64,000 nt of DNA from DAOPXV01 sp964551445 (GCA_964551445.1 CAZKCG010000005.1:92479-156478), one strand, 5' to 3'; numbered from the stretch's first letter, positions 51,657 to 61,823 are shown. Notes: generated by a model from the sequence alone, not told the origin. Numbers and translations are program-made.

Positions 51657-51685
51657 TTGATAAAAATTTGGAAAACTGGTATAAT
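51657..51685 (+). promoter_or_regulatory. sigma70 promoter of the SPFH-lpxL-kdtA-miaB-kinase run
   Basis: TTGATA (51657-51662), 17 bases, TATAAT (51680-51685). Predicted +1 is near 51692, about 77 bases before the SPFH start. It diverges from the kinase promoter. Confidence 0.75.
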
Positions 51686-51768
51686 AGGTTTTCGATAAAG
51701 CGGTTGCCGTAAAGCCGCCGCCGGTCCTTAACATGTCAGCAAATACAGGGAATAAAAGGAGTTTTCTA

Positions 51769-52788
51769 ATGGAATTATTATATCTTATCCTGATCGTGGC
51801 GCTTGTCATGATCGATAGTTACCTCATTCAAAATCACGCCACCGAGAAAAAATCCAAAATAGTCACTAATTCGATGGGCGTTGAAACCATAGTGCCTTCG
51901 CTGGAAGTACAGAGCGGAAAAGCGCTGAGCATCATCGGAGTAAGCGTCGTGATATTTATCATCGCCGCCACCCTCGTTTCGGGCATCGTCATAATCCAGC
52001 CGGGTCACCGCGGAGTGGTCTTCAATGTTTTTTCAGGCCTTTCAAGTAACGTTTTGAACGAAGGCTTGAATATCGTCATTCCAGTCGTGAACCAGGTCCA
52101 TATTTACGACGTCCGCCGTCAGGAATACACCATGTCCGGCCAGCGCGGAGAAGGCGTCAAGGCTCAGGACGACGATTCGTTATGGTCGCCGACCCGCGAA
52201 GGCTTACAGGTCGGCCTCGACGTTACTACCTGGTACAGGATAGACCCCACTAAAGTACAGAACCTTCATCAGAAGATCGGCAAGACCTATGCTGAAAACA
52301 CGGTCCGTCCCGCTATAAGGGCTACCGTCCGAATGGTTATCTCGGGTTTTTCCATAATGGACGTTTATTCCGACAAACGCGAATCCATACAGGAGACCAT
52401 AATAAAAAAACTCAGGGAAACTCTCAGCCCGGATAACATCATAGTCGACAATCTGTTTTTAAGGGACGTCAGATTTCCCGCTGAATTCGCGAAATCCATC
52501 GAGGAAAAACAGGTCGCTCAGCAGAGCGCCGAACGCATGAAATATATACTTGAAAAAGAACAGAAAGAGGCCGAAAGAAAAGTTATCGAGGCTGAAGGCC
52601 AGGCCAAGTCCATAAAGATAATCAACGAGGCTCTCGCAAACAACCGCAATTATCTGGAATATTTAAAGGTCAACAAGCTCGTCGATAAAATAAAGGTAAT
52701 GGTCGTTCCGACCGGAACGAATACTCTTATAGACTTGAAATCGGCGATGACGCCCGAAACCGAACCCGTGAATCCAGCCGGAAAATAA
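51769..52788 (+). CDS. SPFH-domain (prohibitin/HflK-like) membrane protein
   Basis: 339 residues from ATG 51769 (AAAGGAG upstream; ATG 51733 has none). There are two hydrophobic segments (about 3-20 and 58-80), then a band-7/prohibitin domain (IIQPGHRGVVF, VRRQEYTMSG, GLQVGLDVTTWYRID, RDVRFPAEFAKSIEEKQVAQ) and a long charged helix (ILEKEQKEAERKVIEAEGQA). SPFH proteins form membrane rings that scaffold proteases or define lipid domains. The partner here is unknown; it heads a run of envelope genes. Confidence 0.82.
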   Translation: MELLYLILIVALVMIDSYLIQNHATEKKSKIVTNSMGVETIVPSLEVQSGKALSIIGVSVVIFIIAATLVSGIVIIQPGHRGVVFNVFSGLSSNVLNEGLNIVIPVVNQVHIYDVRRQEYTMSGQRGEGVKAQDDDSLWSPTREGLQVGLDVTTWYRIDPTKVQNLHQKIGKTYAENTVRPAIRATVRMVISGFSIMDVYSDKRESIQETIIKKLRETLSPDNIIVDNLFLRDVRFPAEFAKSIEEKQVAQQSAERMKYILEKEQKEAERKVIEAEGQAKSIKIINEALANNRNYLEYLKVNKLVDKIKVMVVPTGTNTLIDLKSAMTPETEPVNPAGK

Positions 52789-52809
52789 ATGTAGCTAAGG
52801 AAAATAAAA

Positions 52810-53763
52810 ATGGGAAAGCCGACGCTGGCTTACAGGATCCTCACCCACGACCGCGTAAAATCTCTGCTTGTAAATTTATTGAAGTCGCTGATATTGCTTT
52901 TCAACCTTATCGGAGAAAAGGCTTCTTTTCGGCTTGCTTCGGCTCTGGGCCGGGCGCTTTATTTTTTTGCCGTGGAAACGAAGGCATCGACGCTTAATTC
53001 GATCCGCGTCGTTTTTCCGGATATCAGCCCGGGCGATGCGGAGCGGATCGCGAAGGGCGCATTCGTTCATCAGGCTAAAAATTTCGTGGAGCTTCTCCGC
53101 TATCCCGGCCTCAACAAAAAAGAAATATCGAGAAAGGTCAGATTTTCGGGTTTTGAAAATCTCAAGAAGGCGCTTCTTAATGAAAAGGGCGTCATACTTC
53201 TGGTCCCCCATCTCGGCAACTGGGAGATACTCGGCGCGACGCTCGGACTTTTCGGATACAACGTCTATTCGTTTTTTCTGGACGCCAGGATCGATTCGAT
53301 CGGAGAACTTTTGAACAGTTTCCGCGAATCGAAAGGCATTAAACTGATAGCGCGCGCCGAGCTGAAAAAGTCCGTCAAGGTTTTAAAGAACAACGCGCTC
53401 TTAGGCGTCATAGCCGATCAGGACGGAGGCGAGAACGGCGTTTATACCGATTTTTTCGGGAAAACCGTTTCCGCTCCGCGCGGACCCGCGTCGCTTGCGA
53501 GAAGAACCGGCGCCACGGTGCTTCCAATGTATGTCGTCAGAAACGCGGACGATACCTACACAATGGTTATCCAAAGGCCGATATTTCTGAAAAAAACATC
53601 GGACAAGGAAGAAGATATAAACAGCTATACGCGGGAATTTTTAAAGATCTACGAAAAGATAATACTTCAGTTCCCCGATCAATGGCTGTGGATGTATGAC
53701 AGGTGGAAAGAGCGCCGGCATGTGGCCGCTTACATCAAAGAGGCGGCGTTGAAAAATGGATAA
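52810..53763 (+). CDS. LpxL/HtrB-type lipid A late acyltransferase
   Basis: 317 residues with AAGGAAA before the ATG. The catalytic H-x4-E motif is in LVPHLGNWEILGATLG (about 135), and DQDGGENGVYTDFFG and APRGPASLARRTGA follow, as in LpxL/LpxM. It transfers an acyl chain from acyl-ACP to Kdo-lipid A at the inner membrane. It overlaps kdtA by eight bases, so Kdo transfer and late acylation are coupled. Confidence 0.88.
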   Translation: MGKPTLAYRILTHDRVKSLLVNLLKSLILLFNLIGEKASFRLASALGRALYFFAVETKASTLNSIRVVFPDISPGDAERIAKGAFVHQAKNFVELLRYPGLNKKEISRKVRFSGFENLKKALLNEKGVILLVPHLGNWEILGATLGLFGYNVYSFFLDARIDSIGELLNSFRESKGIKLIARAELKKSVKVLKNNALLGVIADQDGGENGVYTDFFGKTVSAPRGPASLARRTGATVLPMYVVRNADDTYTMVIQRPIFLKKTSDKEEDINSYTREFLKIYEKIILQFPDQWLWMYDRWKERRHVAAYIKEAALKNG

Positions 53764-55144
53764 TCTTATTTTATTCATATACAATTTTTTTATGGTGACG
53801 GCATTTATAACGCTGCTGCCATTTTTTGCGGTGGCGATGCCCTTTGTCCGCCGTTTTCGACTTGGATTCTGGAATTACTTCGGGCTTCTTTTTCCAGCCC
53901 AGCGTGATTTCGTGGCGCGCGCGAAAAAGAACGGAATGAATTTTTATCTGATACACGGCGTTTCGGTTGGCGAGATAAAACTCGCGAAATACGCGATGGC
54001 ACAGATATTAAGAACCGATCCGAAAGCGGTTTTCGCTCTTGCCACGACTTCGCCGGACAGTTTCGCAGAGGCCGTGAAAATGCGTTTTGAAAATCGCGTA
54101 TTGCCGCTTTTTTTCCCTCTGGATATTTATTATTTTACGAGCTCTTTTTTAAAGCGCATATCGCCGGTCGCCGTTTATATACTCGAGGTCGACCTGTGGC
54201 CGAATTTTATATTAGCCGCGGCCATGCGGTCCGTTCCCGTTTATCTTCTCAACGGAAGGATCTCCGATAAAACGCTCGCTTTTTATTCGAAGGTAAAAAG
54301 TTTCACCGCCGCCATGCTTTCTTTTATTGATCTTTTTTTTATGCAGAGCGAAGAGGACGCCAGACGCGTGGTCGCCATGGGCGCCGATGAAAAAAAGGTT
54401 ATTGTTATCGGAAATATGAAATTCGACATAGTTCAAAATTTCGCCGATCGTGAAAAAAACGCCGTATTATACGATAAAGTAAGCTCTTTTTTCGGCGAAG
54501 GGCACGATCATACTTTCGTCTGCGGGTCGACCCATGAGGACGAGGAGGAAACGATCATCAGCGCGCTTGAAAAGGCTGCGGAAAAGCATCCCGGGAAAAG
54601 GCTGCTCTGCGTTATCGCTCCCCGTAATATATCGCGCGCTTCGAATATCCTGTCGCTTGTGCCTGAAAAATATGCGGCGGGGCTTTTTTCAGATGTTTCT
54701 ATTCGCGCCGGCGCTTCGCCATCAAAGATTTTAGACGGCGGGATCGACTTTTTGATAATGGATTCAATGGGCTATCTGATGAGCGCTTATTCGATGGCTG
54801 ACGCCGCGATCGTCGGAGGAACTTTCTGTAAAAAAGATATCGGCGGCCATAACATAATCGAGCCGGCCGTCTTCGGTATTCCCGTTCTTTACGGCCCGAG
54901 CGTTCGCAACTTCAGAGACGTCGCGGCCGAACTCAAAAATTCTCAGATCGTATTTGAATTTAGCGGCGCCAAGGATCTGGCTGACGCTATTTTAAAGATA
55001 ATGGATCCTGAAAAAGCCATGCTGATATCGCTTGGCGGCAAAAAACTGCTCGAGATCGTCGAGCGAAATTCAAACGTTACCGGGAAGATTTTCACCTTTA
55101 TAAAGGAGCATGAATGCAAGACAGGCGCAAATTTAAAATATTGA
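53756..55144 (+). CDS. waaA: Kdo transferase
   Basis: 462 residues. There is an N-terminal membrane anchor, then FYLIHGVSVGEIKLAKYAM (catalytic-Glu block G-V-S-V-G-E), YILEVDLWPNFI, LLNGRISDKTLAFYSK and the C-terminal GT-B half FICGSTHEDEEE-like and GGHNIIEPAVFGIPVLYGP. It adds one or more Kdo residues from CMP-Kdo to the lipid A precursor. It overlaps lpxL (8 bases) and miaB (31 bases). Confidence 0.9.
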   Translation: MDNLILFIYNFFMVTAFITLLPFFAVAMPFVRRFRLGFWNYFGLLFPAQRDFVARAKKNGMNFYLIHGVSVGEIKLAKYAMAQILRTDPKAVFALATTSPDSFAEAVKMRFENRVLPLFFPLDIYYFTSSFLKRISPVAVYILEVDLWPNFILAAAMRSVPVYLLNGRISDKTLAFYSKVKSFTAAMLSFIDLFFMQSEEDARRVVAMGADEKKVIVIGNMKFDIVQNFADREKNAVLYDKVSSFFGEGHDHTFVCGSTHEDEEETIISALEKAAEKHPGKRLLCVIAPRNISRASNILSLVPEKYAAGLFSDVSIRAGASPSKILDGGIDFLIMDSMGYLMSAYSMADAAIVGGTFCKKDIGGHNIIEPAVFGIPVLYGPSVRNFRDVAAELKNSQIVFEFSGAKDLADAILKIMDPEKAMLISLGGKKLLEIVERNSNVTGKIFTFIKEHECKTGANLKY

Positions 55145-56508
55145 CATACGGGTGTCAGATGAATACGGCCGACAGTGAAATGATATCCGGGGTGCTGAAA
55201 AAGATGGGATTTATTGAGGTCGAGGATATGAATTCCGCCGACCTTCTGCTTGTGAACACCTGCGCGGTTAGAACGAAACCGGAGGAAAAAGTTTACGGAA
55301 GGCTTTCGAATTTTCAGCATCTGAAAGAAAAGAATCCGCTCCTTTTGATAGGCATCTGCGGGTGTATGGCGCAGAAAGAAAAGGAAAAAATAATTGAAAA
55401 GGCCCCTTTCGTGGACCTGGTGTTCGGGCCGCAATCCATCGGGGAACTGCCGGTTTTGATAGAACAGGCATTTAAGGTCGTCGGCAACAAAAGACGCCAG
55501 ATGGAAAAACTCGAAGGCGACAAAAAATTAAAGAGCAGGTTCCGCGGCGCGGGAATATACGGAAATTTTGAAAATACCGGCGATAATCTCCCCGAAAAGG
55601 ACGTTTCAAGAGAGTCGAATTTCAAGGCGTTCGTGACCATAATGAGGGGCTGCAATAACTTTTGTTCGTACTGCGTCGTTCCTCATACGCGCGGCCGTGA
55701 AAAATCGCGGTCGTTCGAAGTTATACTCGGCGAGGTCGAAGAGCTCATAAAATCAGGATATAAGGAAATAACGCTTCTCGGTCAGAACGTCAATTCTTAC
55801 AATGGCGGCTCGAACAGGAGCTTTCCTGAGCTTCTCGCGGCGATAGATAAGATCCCCGGCAAATTTTACCTGCGTTATACGACGTCGCATCCGAAAGATC
55901 TTTCGGACGAACTGATAGATGTCATGGCGAAAGGCGTGCACATCGCGCCTCACGTTCATCTTCCGTTCCAATCCGGTTCGTCGAAGATACTAAAACTTAT
56001 GAACCGCAAATATACCCGCGAGCATTATATTTCGCTGATCGAAAAGATCAGGGCGAAGATCCCCGGCGTTTCTCTCACTACCGATGTCATAGCCGGCTTC
56101 GCCCAGGAGACGCGTGAGGATTTCGAGGATACCGTATCGCTTTTAAAATTGGTGCGTTACGATTCGGCGTATCTTTTTTATTATTCGGAGCGCGAGGGAA
56201 CGGACGCTCTTTCGATCGAGGGCGCGGTGCCGGTGAAGGAGCGCATAGCGAGGCTTGAAGAACTGATAGAGCTTCAGATGAATATAACTTTTGAAATCAA
56301 CAGGAACATGGCTGGCGAGCTTCACGAGGGTATAGTCGAGGGAGCGGCGCCGAAAAATCCCGACGAATATTCGGTTAGAACATTCGATAATCATGTCGTG
56401 ATCGTGCCGAGGCCCGAAGGGGCGAAAACGGATATTACCGGAGAATTCGTCAATCTTAAGATCACCGAAGGATATAATTTCGTCCTTCGCGGTGAAATAT
56501 TGAGTTAG
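55114..56508 (+). CDS. miaB: tRNA-2-methylthio-N6-dimethylallyladenosine synthase
   Basis: 464 residues; AAGGAG lies five bases before ATG 55114, within the kdtA end. The N-terminal UPF0004 domain has LTYGCQMNTADSE, NTCAVR and GICGCMAQ (three cluster Cys), the radical SAM domain has RGCNNFCSYCVVPHTRGRE, and a TRAM domain closes the protein (HEGIVEG...VNLKIT). It methylthiolates A37 of tRNAs reading UNN codons, using S-adenosylmethionine. MTNADSE-type residues fit MiaB rather than RimO or MtaB. Confidence 0.92.
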   Translation: MQDRRKFKILTYGCQMNTADSEMISGVLKKMGFIEVEDMNSADLLLVNTCAVRTKPEEKVYGRLSNFQHLKEKNPLLLIGICGCMAQKEKEKIIEKAPFVDLVFGPQSIGELPVLIEQAFKVVGNKRRQMEKLEGDKKLKSRFRGAGIYGNFENTGDNLPEKDVSRESNFKAFVTIMRGCNNFCSYCVVPHTRGREKSRSFEVILGEVEELIKSGYKEITLLGQNVNSYNGGSNRSFPELLAAIDKIPGKFYLRYTTSHPKDLSDELIDVMAKGVHIAPHVHLPFQSGSSKILKLMNRKYTREHYISLIEKIRAKIPGVSLTTDVIAGFAQETREDFEDTVSLLKLVRYDSAYLFYYSEREGTDALSIEGAVPVKERIARLEELIELQMNITFEINRNMAGELHEGIVEGAAPKNPDEYSVRTFDNHVVIVPRPEGAKTDITGEFVNLKITEGYNFVLRGEILS

Positions 56509-56516
56509 CGGGAATC

Positions 56517-59500
56517 ATGAATATTTTTTCAATGCTGTCGCTGATGGCGTTTCTGATATATTTTCATTTCATCATTAATTCATTATGGACCCGTTTCAGG
56601 TTTCGCGGTGTTTTTATCGGTATGTGCACGGCCCTCGCTATAAGAAGCTTCTTTATTATTTTTTTCTATGGCGCCGAAACGAAGGAACTCTGTTTTCAGT
56701 GGTACAAATACTCTTTTATCGGGTGGGCTTTTTTCCCGCCGGTAATGCTTCATTTCTTTATGAAGATGACCGGGCGGGATGCGCGCGTAAGAACGCCTCT
56801 TTTTTTCCCGGCGTTATATCTTCCAGCATTTCTTTTTCTTTTTGATTTTTTTTCAAGAACGCCGGGCGTTGACATAGACTTTTTCAGGACCAGCTATGGC
56901 GCCTGGACCCTTATGAATAATGGAAGTTTTATTTTATTCGGCCTTTTCAATCTTTATTATCTCGCTTATGCTGTTCCCGCTATCTGGTTCGCATGGCGCT
57001 GGGGTAAAACTTCAAATTTGAACAAGGAAAAAAATCAATCCCGCGTTGTATTTAATGCCGCGATTATCGTTTTTGTGGCCGGTTCCTTCACCGATATCAT
57101 AATTCCGGTTTTTAAACTTACCGATCTTCCGCTCGTTTCGCATATCATTTTTCTTATATGGATCGCGGGGATCTGGTACGCCAGAAATAAATACCGTTTT
57201 ATGGATCTTACCATGCAGTCGGCTTCGGACGCTATCATTTCAAAGGTGAACGATATTCTTCTTCTGACCTCGGCCGGCGGTAATATCATCAAGGCGAATT
57301 CAAGATTCTTCGAACTGGGATGTTATGAAGAGGCCGAGATCATTGACAATAGCGTTACCGGTTTTATTTTTTCGAATAAGCTCGAAGAGGTTTTAGCGTC
57401 GGCAGGAAAAGCGCTTGAGAAGCCGGTCGATTTCGAGGCTGAATTCCGCTCTAAACTTCACGGAATGATACCGGTTTCGGTCTCCCTCGCGTCGGTTTAC
57501 GATAAATTCGATGATATGCTCGGGATCGTCATCTGCCTGCATGATCTAAGGCAGGCTAACCAGCTGAAGATAGAATCAGGGGAAAGAGAAAGGGCTGAAC
57601 AGGCCCTTCGGGAAAGTGAAGAGCGCTATCGCGAACTTTTCGAGTCTGCTAACGATATAATATACATAGCGGGCCTGGATGGGAAATTTCTTTCCGTTAA
57701 CAGGAAGTGCGAGAGTATAATGGGATATACCCGGGAAGAGGTTTTAAACCTTAACGTTTTTGATCTGACTCTGCCGGAATATGTTAACGTTATAAAAAAA
57801 GAGGTCGAGCTTAAGATAAAAGGCGCGGGATACAGCGACAGGTATGAGATAAAAATGAAAAGCAAATCGGGACGCGTCGTAGATCTCGAGATAAGCGCCC
57901 AGATAAAATACAAAAACGGCATTCCGGTCGAATCGCACGGTATCGCGCGTGACGTTACTGAAAGAAATATCGCCGCGGAAAAACTTTTGAAAAGCGAACA
58001 AAAATATCGTGAATTCGTGGATTCTCTACCGCAGACGGTCTACGAGTGTGATATTTCCGGCCGCCTTCTTTTCGTTAATCGCTGGGCTTATAAAGCTTTC
58101 GGATATACCACGGAAGAATTCGAAAGAGGGTTGAACGTCTTTGACGGCATCGCTCCCGAATATGTTCCCAAGGTCAGGAAAAACTTCGGCGAAATTTTAA
58201 GAAATGTGCACAAGCCCGAAGCCGGCGGTAATGAATTCGTTATGAAACGCAAAGATGGAAGCACTTTTCATGCTATAATTCACTCATATGCCGTTTTTGC
58301 CGATGTAAGCCCCGTCGGTCTTCGCGGCATGATCTTCGATGTAAGCGAACTGAAAAGGGTCGAAGCCGAACTTCGCCTGGCCCATGAAGAACTGGAAGCC
58401 AGGATCGTCGAGCGCACCGGGGAACTCGCTTTAGCCAACGAGGAACTTAAAAAACAGATGGAAGAACGCAACCGAATGGAAGCGGAGATAGTAAAGATCG
58501 GGAAACTTGATTCGCTAAGCGTTCTCGCCGGAGGTATCGCTCACGACTTCAATAATTTTCTTACGGCTATAATGACCAATCTGTCTCTCGCGCGGATGTA
58601 CACGGACAAAGAAGATAAACTGATCGAAGCCCTTAAACGCACCGAGGACGTCGTTTTCAGGTCGAAAGAACTCACCGCTCAGCTTCTTACCTTCTCCAGA
58701 GGCGGAAAACCTCTTAGAAAGGTTTCAGGCATCGATGAAACGCTTAAAAATTCGCTGGAATTTTCAGTAAGAGGCTCGGGAGTGAAGTGCGAGATGGACA
58801 TACCTGAAGGCCTGTGGAAAGTTAATATAGACGAAGGGCAGATGAATCAGGTTTTCGCCAATCTGGTCATAAACTCAATACAGGCTATGCATGAATGCGG
58901 CGTGATACACGCTATAGCGTCTAACGTCAATATCGATGCCGGCCACAAACTCCTTCAACCCGGAAGATATGTTAAAATATCGATACGCGACACCGGCGTT
59001 GGAATACCGGCTGAAAACATGGATAAGATATTCGATCCGTATTTTACTACGAAAGCTAAAGGCAACGGGCTGGGACTCGCGTCCGTGTATTCAATAATGA
59101 AAAATCATGACGGCGCCGTCTCCGTCGAATCGGTGCCTGGCGCCGGAACTACCGTTACCGTTTATATTCCGGCTTCAGATAAACCCTCTTCCGATGAAAA
59201 GCCTAAGAAAGTTGAAATTTTCAAACCACTTTCAGGCCGCATCCTGATAATGGACGATGAGATCGATATAAGGGATACGATGCGCATGATCCTTACCAAA
59301 TGGGGATTGACCGCGCTGACCGCATGCGATGGAAACGAAGCCGTCGAAATATTCAAAAATGAAACTATGGCCGGGAGGCCTTTTGATCTTTTGTTAATGG
59401 ATCTTACCATTCCGGGCGGAATGGGCGGGATCGAAGCTGTCGCGAAAATAATTGAAATAGATCCGGGCGCGTCAGCTATCGCGCTTAGCGGATATTTCGA

Positions 59501-59618
59501 CGGGCCGGTCACCGGCGATTATCGGAAGTTCGGATTTAAAAACTTTATATCGAAGCCTTTCAGACTTGAAGAGCTCAACAAAACGATCCATAATTTTTTG
59601 AACGGCGTTGAAAAATAG
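56517..59618 (+). CDS. Hybrid sensor kinase: 7TM, three PAS, kinase and receiver
   Basis: 1033 residues, eight bases after miaB. About 225 N-terminal residues form seven membrane helices (7TMR-HK-N type). PAS-like domains follow at about 235-350, 360-480 (SEERYRELFESANDIIYIA) and 490-610, then a coiled coil. The kinase core has an H-box, GGIAHDFNNFLTAI (His about 673), and an ATPase domain with NLVINSIQAM, RDTGVGIP and GNGLGLASVYS. The receiver (about 905-1030) has MDDEID, the phosphate-accepting Asp in LLMDLTIPGGMGG (about 960) and KPFRLEEL. The AHDFNN H-box is typical of kinases that pass phosphate to their own receiver. The signal is unknown. Confidence 0.88.
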   Translation: MNIFSMLSLMAFLIYFHFIINSLWTRFRFRGVFIGMCTALAIRSFFIIFFYGAETKELCFQWYKYSFIGWAFFPPVMLHFFMKMTGRDARVRTPLFFPALYLPAFLFLFDFFSRTPGVDIDFFRTSYGAWTLMNNGSFILFGLFNLYYLAYAVPAIWFAWRWGKTSNLNKEKNQSRVVFNAAIIVFVAGSFTDIIIPVFKLTDLPLVSHIIFLIWIAGIWYARNKYRFMDLTMQSASDAIISKVNDILLLTSAGGNIIKANSRFFELGCYEEAEIIDNSVTGFIFSNKLEEVLASAGKALEKPVDFEAEFRSKLHGMIPVSVSLASVYDKFDDMLGIVICLHDLRQANQLKIESGERERAEQALRESEERYRELFESANDIIYIAGLDGKFLSVNRKCESIMGYTREEVLNLNVFDLTLPEYVNVIKKEVELKIKGAGYSDRYEIKMKSKSGRVVDLEISAQIKYKNGIPVESHGIARDVTERNIAAEKLLKSEQKYREFVDSLPQTVYECDISGRLLFVNRWAYKAFGYTTEEFERGLNVFDGIAPEYVPKVRKNFGEILRNVHKPEAGGNEFVMKRKDGSTFHAIIHSYAVFADVSPVGLRGMIFDVSELKRVEAELRLAHEELEARIVERTGELALANEELKKQMEERNRMEAEIVKIGKLDSLSVLAGGIAHDFNNFLTAIMTNLSLARMYTDKEDKLIEALKRTEDVVFRSKELTAQLLTFSRGGKPLRKVSGIDETLKNSLEFSVRGSGVKCEMDIPEGLWKVNIDEGQMNQVFANLVINSIQAMHECGVIHAIASNVNIDAGHKLLQPGRYVKISIRDTGVGIPAENMDKIFDPYFTTKAKGNGLGLASVYSIMKNHDGAVSVESVPGAGTTVTVYIPASDKPSSDEKPKKVEIFKPLSGRILIMDDEIDIRDTMRMILTKWGLTALTACDGNEAVEIFKNETMAGRPFDLLLMDLTIPGGMGGIEAVAKIIEIDPGASAIALSGYFDGPVTGDYRKFGFKNFISKPFRLEELNKTIHNFLNGVEK

Positions 59619-59769
59619 GAAGCTGTATCTCGCCGGAAGCGCCTCTGCCTGCATTTTAAATTATTGTGAAAGACGTTAATTTCTTAACATCGGTTTCTAA
59701 CAGCGGTGTGTGTTCAGGGTTACATTTGTAAAGTTTTTAATGTCGTTCACTTATGATATGAATACAGGA

Positions 59770-60675
59770 TCAATAGCCGCAAAGCTTGATCCCGGCATCG
59801 CTTATCATGTTCTTCAATCCCGGCGAAAGAAGCATCGAAAGTTCGTCCCGCCATCTGTATTTCATGAAATCAGCGTCGCATTCAGGCATGTTTTTATATT
59901 CCTCGGCCGATTCGCCCGGATGCGTCATGAGCTCGACGAATATTTCTTTTCCGGAATGTTCTTTCCGGGTCTCATATCTTCGCTCCAGATAACCTATGAA
60001 AGAGGCGACCTTCTCTTCAGTCATCGCGCCGGAATAGAATTGGCCGAAGAACGAGCCGGGGCTGAAAATTTTCGATTTGGCGATCTTGCGGCCGTACCAG
60101 CTTTTATAAAAAGAATTCATGAAAAAGATCTTTATCGCGTTTCCTTTCGAAGGCGAAAGGCCTTTATGAAGGTCAAATTTAAAAGGTTCGACGGGATCTC
60201 TCATTTTTCCGATCCCGGCATCTTTCAGGACCTCTATAAATATTGGCAAAAGCGAAGGGTGCATATGTATGTGCTGGTGGGAGTCGGCGTGTGACGGATT
60301 TATTCCCAATGCCATGATCTTTTTGACCTGATTAATAAGTTCTATCTTTATTTCGCGGGCTGAAATTTTTCCGAGATGCCAGTTCTTGAAAAAATCAAGG
60401 TAGCCAGGATAAAATTCGCCGTCATCCGTAACGAGTGTTCTGATCTTTGAAAGATTCGAAGTTACGGGTTTCCCCGCGACAAGCTGAAGATGCGCTCCGA
60501 CCGACAGGCGGGGGTTCCTTGCGGCGATCTCCGCCGCGTAAAGCGCGTGCGCGGATGATGCAAGAAGCGTGGCGGAGGTCAGGATACCGTTTCTGAAAGC
60601 GGATTCTACGGCGTCGCAGATACTTATGGTAAGGCCGAAATCGTCGGCGTTAATTATTAGATTGACGCGCGCCAT
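59770..60675 (-). CDS. YdjC/ChbG-type carbohydrate deacetylase
   Basis: 301 residues with an ATG start. NLIINADDFGLTISICDAVE carries the metal-binding Asp pair, and HADSHQHIHMHP (about 125) supplies the His ligands. These fit the YdjC family (ChbG, HpnK), which remove acetyl groups from N-acetylated sugars or related compounds. It begins four bases after acpS on the same transcript. The substrate is not evident; nearby glycan genes are one possibility. Confidence 0.82.
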   Translation of the reverse strand: MARVNLIINADDFGLTISICDAVESAFRNGILTSATLLASSAHALYAAEIAARNPRLSVGAHLQLVAGKPVTSNLSKIRTLVTDDGEFYPGYLDFFKNWHLGKISAREIKIELINQVKKIMALGINPSHADSHQHIHMHPSLLPIFIEVLKDAGIGKMRDPVEPFKFDLHKGLSPSKGNAIKIFFMNSFYKSWYGRKIAKSKIFSPGSFFGQFYSGAMTEEKVASFIGYLERRYETRKEHSGKEIFVELMTHPGESAEEYKNMPECDADFMKYRWRDELSMLLSPGLKNMISDAGIKLCGY

Positions 60676-60679
60676 AATT

Positions 60680-61057
60680 TCAAAGCCTTTCGATAACGAT
60701 CGTCGCTACTGCGTAATCAGCGTCATGGGATATGCTTACGTGAACGACGGAAAGTTTCTTTTCATCGAATATTTTTTTTGTGGCGCCCGAAAGATTGATA
60801 TAGGGCATGCCTGTTTCCTCGTGTAAAAGTTCGAAATCGTGGAATTTCATTCCATCCGCAAGCCCCATTTTAAAAGCTTTTATGAAAGACTCCTTGACGG
60901 CGAAGTTGGCGGCGAAATGCTGAGCGGGATGGGCTTTTTCACTGCAATATTTATTTTCCGCTCCGGTGAAAATGCGTTCGGCGAACCCTTCCGTGCGCCC
61001 GAGGCTCTGTTCGATGCGGGATATTTTAACGATGTCGGTGCCTATTCCGTATATCAT
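60680..61057 (-). CDS. acpS: Holo-acyl-carrier-protein synthase
   Basis: 125 residues from ATG 61057 with AAGGAAA upstream; the frame to 61084 has no site. IYGIGTDIVKISRIE (metal Asp) and FAANFAVKESFIKAFK (the K-E-x-x-x-K block) are the AcpS signatures. It attaches 4'-phosphopantetheine from CoA to apo-ACP, needed for fatty acid and lipid A synthesis. It works as a trimer. Confidence 0.92.
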   Translation of the reverse strand: MIYGIGTDIVKISRIEQSLGRTEGFAERIFTGAENKYCSEKAHPAQHFAANFAVKESFIKAFKMGLADGMKFHDFELLHEETGMPYINLSGATKKIFDEKKLSVVHVSISHDADYAVATIVIERL

Positions 61058-61100
61058 GATGAGTTTCCTTTTAACGATATTCATGAAATTCTATATCATC

Positions 61101-61129
61101 ATTATAAATTAAAATCCCGGCATTTTCAA
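61101..61129 (-). promoter_or_regulatory. sigma70 promoter of acpS-ydjC
   Basis: Minus strand: TTGAAA (61129-61124), 17 bases, TATAAT (61106-61101). The leader is about 36 bases. Confidence 0.75.
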
Positions 61130-61160
61130 CAACAACCTTTTTCAAGGAGCGTTATTTTTC

Positions 61161-61189
61161 TTGACTTGATTATGCATATTGTATAAAAT
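61161..61189 (+). promoter_or_regulatory. sigma70 promoter of the V4R-kinase pair
   Basis: TTGACT (61161-61166), 17 bases, TAAAAT (61184-61189; TATAAAAT context). The leader is about 85 bases. Confidence 0.7.
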
Positions 61190-61279
61190 AAATATCAAGA
61201 TCATATTTATCAATGCAATTATCGCGGTTAAATTACCGCCCGCGGCCATGCCGCGAAAAGTTTTTTAATGGAGCTGGAA

Positions 61280-61804
61280 ATGTTTAAAGAAGAGCGCAAA
61301 ACGCCTGCTTTTTCATGGGAACAGATAGGCGATATATCTTTTGGAAGGCCCAATCTCGGGAAAACGACCGACTTAAGCGTATACAGGCTCATGCAGTTCA
61401 CGCTGCGGGACGTCATGATATGCGAACTGGGCGTCGCAAAAACCGACGAGATATTTTTCAGGGCGGGCGAGGAAGCCGGGAAAGCCTTTTATAAAAACGT
61501 GCTGACCCGCAAAGGAAGCCTCAACGATCTGATCACCGACATCCAGGATAAGATGAAGGAACTTAAAATAGGCATATTCAGGGTTGAATCGGCCGACCCG
61601 GAAACGGGCCGTTTCGTTTTCACGGTGGCCGAGGATCTTGACTGTTCCGGTATCCCCGTCTGTTCGGAAGAGATATGCACTTATGACGAGGGTTTTATAA
61701 GCGGCATCCTTCTCGAATTCACGGGAAAACGCTTCGCCGTTAAAGAGATCGACTGCTGGTGCTCCGGCGACCGCGTCTGCCGCTTCGAAGCCCTGCTCAT
61801 GTAA
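61280..61804 (+). CDS. V4R-domain sensor protein
   Basis: 174 residues from ATG 61280, with GGAG six bases upstream; the in-frame ATG 61268 overlaps that site. It shows the V4R (4-vinyl reductase) layout: LRDVMICELGVAKTDEIFFRAGEEAG and the C-terminal Cys set SGIPVCSEEICTYDEGFISG plus DCWCSGDRVCRFEA (C-x-C...C). V4R domains bind small hydrophobic molecules or metal and act as sensors. It is 19 bases before a soluble hybrid kinase, so it probably delivers an input to it. The bound ligand is unknown. Confidence 0.8.
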   Translation: MFKEERKTPAFSWEQIGDISFGRPNLGKTTDLSVYRLMQFTLRDVMICELGVAKTDEIFFRAGEEAGKAFYKNVLTRKGSLNDLITDIQDKMKELKIGIFRVESADPETGRFVFTVAEDLDCSGIPVCSEEICTYDEGFISGILLEFTGKRFAVKEIDCWCSGDRVCRFEALLM

Positions 61805-61823
61805 ATTTTAAAAGGCAGTAATA